From Phialocephala subalpina (taxonomy: Eukaryota > Ascomycota > Leotiomycetes > Helotiales > Mollisiaceae), in NCBI GenBank assembly GCA_900073065.1, contig FJOG01000054.1:62001-126000 (forward strand): 64,000 bases of DNA, in the 5' to 3' direction. Below the pieces are notes generated by a model, which was given only the letters and a program-made list of their open reading frames with translations, did no database searches and was not told the origin of the DNA. Below, one piece after another: positions 1-8,670 of this stretch; position 1 is the first letter of the stretch; the number at the start of each line of letters is the position of its first letter. The position numbers and the translations under genes were made by a program.

Positions 1-889
1 CAAGCGAAGACGTCACATCTTATCGCAATGTCTCGCCGCATGGTGGGACATTCAGCTGATCTTTTGTACGTGAGGTCGAACGCCTCGGACAGCTGTGGCC
101 AGTTAGATTGTGTATATCTGACTGGGATGAAAGAAGGGAATTCGGACATAAGAGACCCAATTGTGATGAAGCCATCACCGCTTTCGAGGATAATTGAGAT
201 GCTCTGACATTTCGAATTATGAAAAGCCCTGAATTGGGTAAGCACATCGTGTTCTGCGACAAAGGTTGTCACCTTGGCCGACGGTCACGTGAAAGTGCAA
301 GATCTCATTCGGGTTTCGGATCCGTTTATCCTTCTCAGCCAACCTTTCACTTCAAAAGCTTGAAGAAATTCAGAAAGGCTTCGGGAACGCTCCTGGAAGA
401 TCCATCGAGCTCAACAGGTGCCATTGATATGCACTTGGGGCATGCAATACAAGTTTCGAGGAGACGATCATTGATGACGTCGATCCTTCACGAATGCGAG
501 TTGCGGGGCTCCCTCTCGCATCCTCCACTCATAGGATTCACCTCATGTGGTCCGAATCCTTATGGGCGGTGTTGCAAGATGCAGCAAGGCTGGGCAGTGA
601 AATTGGCGCGATGAAAGTCGATGATTGGTTTTGTTCGTTCTTACCGTTCCGTTCACCGAATTGCGAGCAAAGTGAGGCTCCCAATCCACTCTTCGAGCCT
701 GGCAACTTCGATCAGCTCTGTTCCATGGGCTGAGCAGCCTGCGCCTCTTGAATTGACAAGGGACTGCAGTAGCCTCATATCGACATCCACATTCTGGCCC
801 CCATCTTCTGCTATGAGTAGAGAGGGCCGCAGTGGTTGGCTTGAAGGTGCGTAGTTCTGAAACCCACATAGAGAGGGCCCATGGGCCAT
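1..889 (-). CDS. Unresolved multi-exon gene, partial at left edge
   Basis: I do not recognise this protein. Open, protein-like stretches lie on the minus strand from a possible ATG at 889. A first block reads through IAEDGGQNVDVDM and RLEEWIGSL; a GTGAAC donor after it and a later acceptor give LAASCNTAHKDSDHM; a further phase-matched intron gives INDRLLETCIACPKC. This last block stays open to FLNFFKLLK and then meets a TGA. A separate open stretch from about 275 to 1 (TTFVAEHDVLTQF ... LESGDGFITIGSLM) continues off the window. I could not join the last two blocks with a GT-AG intron in phase, so they may be two genes, one broken gene, or have an unusual intron. The closely spaced cysteines could be a metal site, but that is a guess. 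Confidence 0.3.
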
Positions 890-963
890 GGCATTGGTAT
901 TTCCTTTATCAACGGTCTCAGCCTCCTGTTAATGTCAGATGTTTGCGTCCTTGATGTACCAAA

Positions 964-2429
964 ATGGCTGATGCCAACTTCAGCACCTTGGAAGCCGTCA
1001 ATCCTGGGTTTGAGCCCCTTCGAAAAGAGAAGCCTCTGCCTGTAGAGTCTGGAAAGCAGGTAATATCAGAGGATGCAGGCAAGCAGGTCGTAGTGCCTTA
1101 CAGCGATATCGAGGTGACTGCGCAGCAACAATCGACGCAACACTTTCCCGTCGAGAAGAACTACCTGGGGCCGCCAGTCGTTGAAAATGGAAAACCCCGA
1201 CGAAGCCGAAAATGTTTATGGATAGGAGGTGCAGTGCTTCTGGCTGTGATTCTTGCGGCTGTTCTTGGTGGAGTTCTGGGATCGAAGCCGAGCAAAAAAT
1301 CGTCCTCTCCAGCCTCGACATCGACTGCTAACGCGACATCATCAAGTAACAACACCATCACTTCGCACAAGATTGCCGCCATCGCATACGAATCTAACAG
1401 CATCAACAACACTCGAGTTTACTATCTGGCAGATGATGGCGTATTGACCGAGGCTGCAAGTTCGGCGAGCAACACAACATGGGGGTTCACCAAAATTGGA
1501 TATCCTGAGAAGAACGACAGTGTTCTGGCTGCCGCAGTCTCACGTCCCAACTTTCCTCTGGTAAGATTTTATCTGAAGACCGAGCGCATATTCTGACAGC
1601 CAGCAGGAAATCAGTGTCTTTTACACCGATGAAAACTACCTGGTCCACGACCTCGTCTACAATTCGACAACCCACAAATGGACTCAAGGAACCATTTCCG
1701 CCGAGAACTATATCACACATCCCAACTCCAGTCTCGCAGCCATGTACAATCAATGCCGTTTCTGTGCCAACACAACCATCGTGGCCTATCAAGATATCAA
1801 TGGATTCGTGCAGATCGCAAACCACACATCTTCGGGCTGGACAACGACTCAACTTGGGGCCAAGACTGTCGATGGAACAGGCTTGGCCTTGCAACCTTTC
1901 ATGCGTGCGGACCAGTGGGATCAAATCAATCTGTATTATCAACAGTCGACCCTGAATATCAGTCTCGCCTGCCAATTTCCTGGCAACTCCGGCACCGCGG
2001 GTGAGAACTCTTTGAAATTTTCTGCGAATAACTGTCCTAACATATCTAGCAAATAACTACTGGTCCAACGCCTGCCAGACTTACGACATAGGTGTATCCG
2101 GGACACCGCTCGCAGCAGCCTCAGCATATACAAACGTGACTAGCGGCCACGAATCCTGGATTCAGCTGCTGCAACTTTCTAACACGGGAATCGAAGTCAA
2201 TACATGGTCCGGCAATATCAATGATTGGCTGGAACAGGATAACCATCCCTCGCCGATGGCAAATTCGACTGTTAATGTCAAGACGTACGGTGCGCTTGCT
2301 GTCACCGCGACTGGAGGTGCTTTTGCAGTGGTTGAGTCAGCGGGAAATGATACGATTCAATCGTGGCAGCTTAATGATGACCTGCTTTCTTGGACTTCGG
2401 CGGGTACAGTGGCTGTTTGGGGAGAATAG
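964..2429 (+). CDS. Membrane-anchored fucose-specific-lectin-like protein
   Basis: Three exons (964-1560, about 1604-2000, 2050-2429) joined in phase. The first 80 residues are polar with no signal peptide. A basic patch (RRSRK) is followed by one strong hydrophobic helix (GGAVLLAVILAAVLGGVLG, about residues 88-106), then a Ser/Thr/Asn-rich stalk. The rest is an Asn- and Trp-rich all-beta domain with recurring YYLADDG, VFYTDENYLV and TWSGN blades, as in the AAL/FleA six-bladed fucose-lectin propeller. It is therefore probably a type II membrane protein showing a sugar-binding domain outside the cell; ligand and partners are unknown. Many N-x-S/T sites fit secretion. The second intron contains a CTAAC branch sequence before TAG. 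The family call rests on domain character, not on an alignment. Confidence 0.75.
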
Positions 2430-2941
2430 GGATAGTGTGCTTGGAGTATGTGTGGTGGTTGTAGCTTTCTTGTAAGTACTTGACACTAGCGAAAGGCGTT
2501 CAGGGGCATTGGACTTGGAAGATGAGGGACTTCTAATCTAGATACTTGCTTTCCGGGAAACAAAACTGCATCTTTACAAGTTCTAGATAGAGCGATATTG
2601 TTGCGCCCTTTAGAAACCAGCCGAGGGAACACGAAGCAGGTGATATCAGTCACGTGCCAGGTACCCTTTCTACTTTTGTCCCTTCTTTTTGGTATCATCG
2701 GACGTCTAGTCTGTGTATTGGGACCGAGTTCTATTCTGGACTAGTGAATAGGTTAGGTCAACCCATGATTTGGGCACTAGCTCCCAATTGGGCAATATTT
2801 TGGCAGAGCCAGTCCAGATCCCAATACCTTCCACTACTGCGCTTCTATTTCTTCCAATATCAAAACTCCCAACACGAACACAAGACTCCACATTCTACCA
2901 TAATAACACACCCAACCAGACACACAAAACAACAAAACAAA

Positions 2942-3900
2942 ATGTATCGCTGCACCATGACCCGCATCCTCACCCTCCGCGCAAGGCCCATCCTCCCTTC
3001 CCTCTCCACCCGCGCCCTCCACACCACTCCACCCACCACCCTCGACGCCATCGATCTCACCTCAGTCCGCGACGCCGTTCACGCAACCCAGGAGCCAGAA
3101 CTCAACTTCCAAGCCTTCGCTCCCGGCTCCAAAGTTCCAGTTTCCAAGATCTGGCGAGAGATCAAGCGCGTGAACGATGCTCAGGCTGCTGCTTCCAAGG
3201 CTGATGAGGTTCGCAAGGTTCGTGGAAAGGTTAGGGATTTTGGGTATGATTTTGATTTGTATACGCCGGGTTTTATGATCAAGGTATGTTGAATAATCTT
3301 TGTGCTTTTGATGGGGAAGTTGCTGATGTGGGATAGACGAAGTAAGCTGGTTCTCCTATCCTCAATGCTGTTGCTTCGCTTACCGAGAAGGTCACTGCGA
3401 ATACTGCGGGTGCTTCGATGACACAAACTAGAACCGTCACGAGTCGCGCCAACATGGGTGATCGTATTGATGGCCTTGCTTCTAGGACACAGGATCAGAG
3501 AACCCAGGCCGCAATGAACAACATGGAACCACTTATGAATGATAACGCTAGGTTGAACTCGGAGGAACATGTCATGGCTGTTCGCGTAAAGGTCGCCGAT
3601 AGCATCTCCGCATGGAAGCCTACTTCCGAGAGTCGATTCGTGGCTGAGGGTCCTGCCTCCATCGAGGATTGGGTTGCGAATGAGGACGTTTGTACAGCTG
3701 AGGGTTCGATCGCCAAGAGACGTTATGTTGCTGAGGATCGTTCCGCCGCCGAGACATGGGAGGCCGCCGAAGATCGCTGTCTTGCTGAGATTGCTCAGAC
3801 GAGAACTATGATCAATAGTGCGAGTATTTCTGAGCGTATTCAAGTCGCTGTGGCTGCTGGTCGTTCTCCAGCTGATATGGATAGTGCTTTCGGTTTGTAG
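2942..3900 (+). CDS. Small mitochondrial-targeted protein, 3' end ambiguous
   Basis: The ATG at 2942 follows a CA-rich 5' leader. The N-terminus is basic and Ser/Thr-rich without acidic residues (MTRILTLRARPILPSL), a likely mitochondrial presequence. Exon 1 runs 2942-3283. After a clear intron (GTATGT ... GGATAG, 3284-3336) the frame reads Thr-Lys-stop at 3343-3345, giving 116 residues. The stop overlaps a perfect donor, GTAAGC at 3342, and the same frame stays open from 3346 to the TAG at 3900. Splicing 3342-3431 would make a 5-nt microexon and a 271-residue protein with a repetitive Ala/Glu-rich tail (VAEDRSAAETWEAAEDR). I cannot decide between the two. I do not recognise the family. Confidence 0.55.
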
Positions 3901-4017
3901 GTGATGGTATGTTTGATTCCTATTCTTTGCTCAAGGATCTGAGGCTAACCATTCTGTAAGAACGATCAGTCTGACACAGCCTCAGGGTAGTATTTGTGCC
4001 TCAGGATCGGTATGGGT

Positions 4018-4290
4018 ATAATGGATTTCAGGAAAAGTTTGTTTGTTGCATTGGTTTTTTCGGCACGGCATATTCAGGGGTTCGGTTATTTGAGTCTGCG
4101 CCCACAAGGTCAGGACTCGAGGAAGGGAAGCAAAAGGTCTTCTCGGCTTCATTTATGATACCCAGGGAGATATAATTGCATTGTATTGGCATCGGCGTTG
4201 ATTTGAGAAGAATGGATTTCAGGAAAGAACTTCTTGGTATCTTCAATTTTGGCATATTCATTCAGGGTCTGGCTTTTCGGCATCGGAACT
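4018..4290 (+). repeat. Degenerate direct repeat in the 3901-4506 gap
   Basis: The segment AATGGATTTCAGGAAA occurs at about 4020 and again at about 4211. Both copies are followed by a similar GGCATATTCAGGG-like block next to TTTTCGG. The spacing is about 190 bp. I see no convincing gene in the gap; the short reading frames here are not protein-like. Confidence 0.4.
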
Positions 4291-4506
4291 CTCGAGTTAA
4301 GATAGGAGAGCAATTGGGACATCTACCTACCCTGTATCAGCTTCTTACAGTCAGTCGTATTCTAGTCAAATTCAGCCTGAATTTACATCTCACGAAAGGA
4401 AAGTTGGAAACCTCAAATAAGGGATAGTGATGGTGTGATGAGGAGACAATTTCTCCAAAAGTTCACGAAGTAACGAGTAACGCTTGTGAGTGTATTTGAC
4501 AAGTTA

Positions 4507-5952
4507 TCATATCGGCAAAGTGCTATTGCACACCACTCCAGTAACATTCACCACGTTGTCACAAGTAACCTTCGCACTCCCATTCGAACTCGTCCTCAAA
4601 CTAATATCCTCGAGCACCAATTTATGACAAGGTGCAGCTGCCGAGCAATTCAACGCAATCCCCACACTTCCACTCACAGTCCCTCTGACATGACTGAACT
4701 TCAGATCCTCAAACTCGAGCGTACTCGTATCACAATAATTTGCTTGATCCGCAACCTTGTAATAACACTTATTGATGTAAATCGCCTGACTCGTATTCCA
4801 CGTTTCCAGACCAGAAAACGAGACATTCGAGACTCTGCCAGTCCCGCCACCCCCTCCTTGAGGAGGAACACCTTCTTCAACACCAACCCAGGATTTGAAG
4901 TATGCGCCTCCAGATACCGATGCGCCACCGGTGACAGGACTGATCAATTGTGAGACTGTGATGTTGCTGGCCGTTACATTTGTGATGTAATCCGGGGAGT
5001 CCTTGTACTGCCCAATCGATCCAAACGCGATTCCTCCACCAACGCAAGTCAGATTGCTGAAGACCATATTCGTGCAATTCCCTTTAGGCGCGAGACAATC
5101 GTCTCCTCCGTGGAATAACCAGTTCGTCACCAGCAGATTATCAACTCTCATAGAATCCAGCCCATCGATGTTGGTTTCGTAATTCGAGCCATTACCGGCA
5201 GGATCCGTGTTCGTGCCATTGATGTAGATATTATTGAGTTTTACCTGAGAGGAGTCTTGGATCCAGAAGGACCAGAATTGGGGTTGGCGGATCGAGAAAT
5301 CGGTCACAGTGACACGCGTGGAGTTGTAGATTGAGAGTGGGATAGGCCGACCGAATTGATTGCTGTGGCCCGCCGCGCGGGTCATCCATGCTTGTCCGTT
5401 GCCATCTATGCCACCTTGCTTCCAACCACCTCCGGTGATGACAAAATCATGTCCCTCGACGATCCATGCAGTTGACTGGTTTTGGAACTCCACACGGAAG
5501 GAGTTGTCGATCCAGTAAAGGAGATCTGGAGTGAAGGAAAGTGTTCCAAGTATCTCCAGACGCGAGTTTGAAAGTCGCATGTGCATACGTCGAGAGATGG
5601 TATAGACGTAGGGTGCGGGGAGAGTGATGGTGCCATTGATGCCGCACCGCTCTACAGCTGCGAGGATCTGAGATGAATCATCGAGACCCCAACCGTGAGG
5701 GATAACGACGCATCTTGACCCTGATCCTAACACAGACGTAGCCTCTGATATAGGGACGACTTGGCCAAGATATGGATACGAGTCATGCTTGTGGAGAGGG
5801 AGTGTGGTCTCTGCAGAATATACAGAGGCAGTGGCAGCTTCTGGAAAGTATATCACAGAACTTGGGTGAGCTACCGGTACACCATCAGCTCTAGCTTCAG
5901 AGAAACATGACTGAGCAAAGAGACAAAACAAAATAAGATTGAAAGTCCACAT
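4507..5952 (-). CDS. Secreted GH28 pectinase, exo-polygalacturonase type
   Basis: Intron-less, 481 residues, with a signal peptide ending near SCFSEARA. The right-handed beta-helix family is shown by the GH28 active-site signatures: NIDGLD (NTD motif), GGDDC (paired catalytic aspartates), GGGIAFGSIG in the place of the GHG motif, and AYFKSWVG in the place of RIK. The last two match my memory of the exo-acting, GxGIAFGSLG-type branch rather than classic endo-polygalacturonases, which have GHG...SIGS. It would hydrolyse galacturonan or a related pectin chain outside the cell; the exact substrate cannot be read from sequence. Many N-glycosylation sites and even numbers of cysteines fit secretion. 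The start is the first Met and directly begins the signal peptide. Confidence 0.9.
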   Translation of the reverse strand: MWTFNLILFCLFAQSCFSEARADGVPVAHPSSVIYFPEAATASVYSAETTLPLHKHDSYPYLGQVVPISEATSVLGSGSRCVVIPHGWGLDDSSQILAAVERCGINGTITLPAPYVYTISRRMHMRLSNSRLEILGTLSFTPDLLYWIDNSFRVEFQNQSTAWIVEGHDFVITGGGWKQGGIDGNGQAWMTRAAGHSNQFGRPIPLSIYNSTRVTVTDFSIRQPQFWSFWIQDSSQVKLNNIYINGTNTDPAGNGSNYETNIDGLDSMRVDNLLVTNWLFHGGDDCLAPKGNCTNMVFSNLTCVGGGIAFGSIGQYKDSPDYITNVTASNITVSQLISPVTGGASVSGGAYFKSWVGVEEGVPPQGGGGGTGRVSNVSFSGLETWNTSQAIYINKCYYKVADQANYCDTSTLEFEDLKFSHVRGTVSGSVGIALNCSAAAPCHKLVLEDISLRTSSNGSAKVTCDNVVNVTGVVCNSTLPI

Positions 5953-6013
5953 AGCGAAAGCTGTCGAAGATGAAACTGCTTACAAGACCTTACTTGCATC
6001 GTCATCGCACTTG

Positions 6014-6030
6014 CGAATACTTATAATTTT
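6014..6030 (-). promoter_or_regulatory. Possible TATA element of the GH28 gene
   Basis: On the minus strand the sequence reads AAAATTATAAGTATTC about 65-75 bp upstream of the GH28 start codon. Position and composition fit a TATA element; there is no other support. Confidence 0.3.
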
Positions 6031-6296
6031 GAAGGTCGCCACGATTCTTTGACAAAAGTCGAGCAAAAGGAGACTATTTCATCCCACTTCTGAGTTTTTC
6101 ACAAACGTAGATTCCACGTGCTCCTTCACGTGCGGATGGAACATTCCCGATTGGCCTCCTTTTAGCAAATTCAGCACACGTTCTGCTCAAGACATGAGCA
6201 TTTGCGAATCCTCGCAAATCTCTCCCCTTGGACTCATGAACAATTCTCGAGGTCGTGCTCGCTGAGCTTAACCTTACAACACGAAGCATTCTCAAG

Positions 6297-6353
6297 GGCG
6301 CACCATAGCGGCCAGAGTGGACAGTGCCTCCACTCTGGCCGCTATGGTGCGCC
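6297..6353. repeat. Perfect 25-bp inverted repeat with 7-nt loop
   Basis: Left arm 6297-6321 and right arm 6329-6353 are exact reverse complements over all 25 positions, separated by CAGTGCC. The arms are GC-rich and begin GGCGCACCATAGCGG. Transcribed from either strand this would fold into a long uninterrupted hairpin. It lies between the divergent GH28 gene and the membrane-protein gene, about 340 bp from either start codon, and not inside a coding frame I believe in. It could be a hairpin RNA precursor, a relic of a mobile element end, or a structure-prone regulatory site. Confidence 0.95.
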
Positions 6354-6643
6354 GCCGTCTTCTCGGCTGTGGTGGTCGTTACTGACCAATGACCCAAGAC
6401 CGCGCACATCATATTCATCAAGCGCTCGACGCGGATGGGAGAAGGACGTTCTAATGAAAAAATATGAATTTATCAGAGCATATGGAAGAGCCTGAGGTAA
6501 GAGTGGTACTGGTGTTGTCTATCGAGGGCTGGCCTTGTAACGCTGTGCCCTTACGGCACAGTTGAAATAGGCAACCATCATATTCCCCATGATCTTCTCA
6601 TCATCCCACAAATGCACCTGTATCAAAAATTCCATCTCCAAAG

Positions 6644-7272
6644 ATGCCATCCCGACCCAGAACAGTCGAGGACGCCTCAGAATGGAGTGCAACACTCCTC
6701 TTCTGGCAATTCATCGCCATCGTCATCTCGCTCTACCCCATCATTCTATGCATGACCCTCGACTTCGGATTCATGAAGCCACCTGATATCAGGGATATCC
6801 ACTGGTAATTATCACATCTACCTTCCCAGGATGATGTCCATCCACTGACGAACATCGCAGGTTCCTCTGGGTGCTGCTGCTTGGCGACATAGCATTGCTG
6901 CTCTCGCTTGCTGTGGAAGGCAAACGATTAGTTGAGGGGAGACTAACAGTTGATCTTTATGCTAAATTGGCTGCTGTGAAGTGCCTATATCTGTTAATTG
7001 TGTTTTGGGGTGTGTTTGGGAGGGAGATGAATACTACCGACTGGGGTAGGTGGGAGTTTGTGTTGGCGAGTTTGTTCTTTCTGTGAGTTGGAAGAGTATT
7101 AGTGATAGTGCGAATACTGATAATATACAGATGCCCGTTTGTTACTCCTCTACTATTGGCTGTGTACTTGAAGATTCGTGAAGGGAGGGACTCCGAGGAG
7201 GTTGATGGGGAGACTCGACCGCTGTTGGGAGCCCGAACCCTGCAAGAGCCGGAAGAAGGCCGGCCGCTATAG
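6644..7272 (+). CDS. Four-helix integral membrane protein, unknown function
   Basis: Three exons (6644-6804, 6861-7082, 7131-7272), each join in phase with canonical GTAATT/GCAG and GTGAGT/ACAG borders; 174 residues. Four hydrophobic segments are visible: around FWQFIAIVISLYPIIL, LWVLLLGDIALLLSLAV, LYLLIVFWGVF and LASLFFL...LLLAVYL. No signal peptide is evident, and the C-terminal 40 residues are acidic and cytosolic-looking (SEEVDGETRP). I do not recognise the family and no catalytic motif is visible. The start was chosen because it opens the only frame that continues through both introns. The GH28 gene is its divergent neighbour. Confidence 0.65.
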
Positions 7273-7990
7273 AGTATCTTCGAGACTCTGCTGGGAGATT
7301 GAAGGACATCTGCCATGAAGCCTTGGTGTCGAAAGAACAGCTGATGGGGAGAAGCCGCGAAGCGCAATCGAGGTTGTCAAGCATGCTCGCCCCTTCCAAG
7401 AGGTCAATGCTCCGTCCTCGCACCTCCAGACAACCTCGCAATCAACAATTTTTCTACACACCACATAACAAACATTGCACCCTATTCACAACTTACGCAT
7501 CGCCATTCAGCCATCGTTCTCCCCCACTGAGAATACTCCAATCATGAAACTGAGCTCGCGCTCCGAAGCTCCGTTCCCCCAAACTCCAAGACCGACTCCC
7601 AGTGGCTACACGACATGGGTTGCGACTGCATAGAGGAATTTGCTTCACGCTTCGGCTTTGGAGCAAAAGACAACGATCGTGTGCGTTCCCTTTTAACTCT
7701 GGAACGCGAGGCGCAGCAGGATGAGTGGCAGGAACGACGCAGTTGCGAAGCGTCTCGGTCTGTAAACACGATGGTTCTATATAAGCAGATAGGTTTCCCT
7801 TAGATAGGAGCTTCGTGCCCAACTCAAATAAAGTATTCTAACAATATACTTGGTAACACTGTTTGAATGTTACTCTTCATCGGAATCACTTAATCCTTAT
7901 TACATACAACCACTCCAGCAGTTAGCCAGTTCAGCCAACCGTTACAAACTTCTCCACCTCCAAGTAGTTCTTGTATCGGCAACACAAATC
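7273..7990. other. Gap with no convincing gene
   Basis: A CA-rich stretch (about 7430-7543) resembles a fungal 5' leader and is followed by ATGAAACTGAGC at about 7544, but that frame stops after 29 codons. A second frame at 7615-7803 (62 codons, starting MGCDCIEEFASRF) overlaps it. Either could be a small gene or the remains of one; I cannot support a model. Confidence 0.3.
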
Positions 7991-8577
7991 CTAAATGCTC
8001 AGGACTATTCCTAGAGATACAGCGACAACCATATGCAAAATCTTGGATGGAACTCCACCCGATATTCCCGAAGAAATCTGGCATTGCCCATTCGCAATGC
8101 AAATTTGTCCAGCAGAACAAGCTCCCAAGCCGTCTGAGCAGCACACGCCACCCTCAGGAGCGCACCAGCCATCTCCACAACAGTATTCACCACTCGAGCA
8201 AGAAGACATTCCGTCCGGACAACACACATCTCCTAGAGGCGCACAGGAATCGCTGCAGCATTGCTCCGTAAAGTCGCAGCAGAATGAGGTCCCTTAAGAG
8301 CGAATCAGTAATTTATACTGTACTATAACCTAATCTCCACCGCGGGGGTAAGACTAAGGTCGCACATACCAGAACATAACGTTTCGGTGCTAACGGCACA
8401 CTCCAGCTGTCTGCCAAGTAGGCCATGAGATGTCGCTGATACATTTCCAGGGAGCAAGGAGCTTTGGGAGAAACTGATGTACCGCATACTCTGTCCCTCG
8501 ACAAGAGTTTGAGAGATAGAATTGGATACTTGGGTGGCGAATATAGCCAAGATTGGTGAAACGTTTAATAGCTTCAT
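7991..8577 (-). CDS. Cysteine-rich GPI-anchored-like surface protein
   Basis: Two exons, 8577-8370 and 8292-7991, joined in phase across a GTATGT...CTTAAG intron. Met at 8577 starts a signal peptide (MKLLNVSPILAIFATQVSNS); an upstream in-frame Met at 8670 would bury it. The second exon holds a dense cysteine module with repeated CC pairs: SFCCDF, QCCSD, DVCCPDG, YCCGDG, GVCCSDG, ending GQICIANGQC. The C-terminus is hydrophobic (VVAVSLGIVLSI) after small residues, as expected for a GPI attachment signal. This layout is common among fungal cell-wall proteins with a granulin- or hevein-like cysteine pattern. A role in wall structure or host interaction is inference only. Confidence 0.75.
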
Positions 8578-8670
8578 TTTTGGGAAAGATTGAATAATGT
8601 AGATGTCTTCCTGTGTGGATTCGATTGACCTTGACTTATGAACTCCTAAGAAATGGAGAAGAGAGGACAA

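Noticed and set aside
3181..3843. 220-codon open frame on the minus strand
   Set aside because: It is antisense to the better-supported plus-strand gene; its Ser/Thr/Leu-rich composition is what a reversed Ala/Glu-rich frame gives, and it has no splice or domain support.
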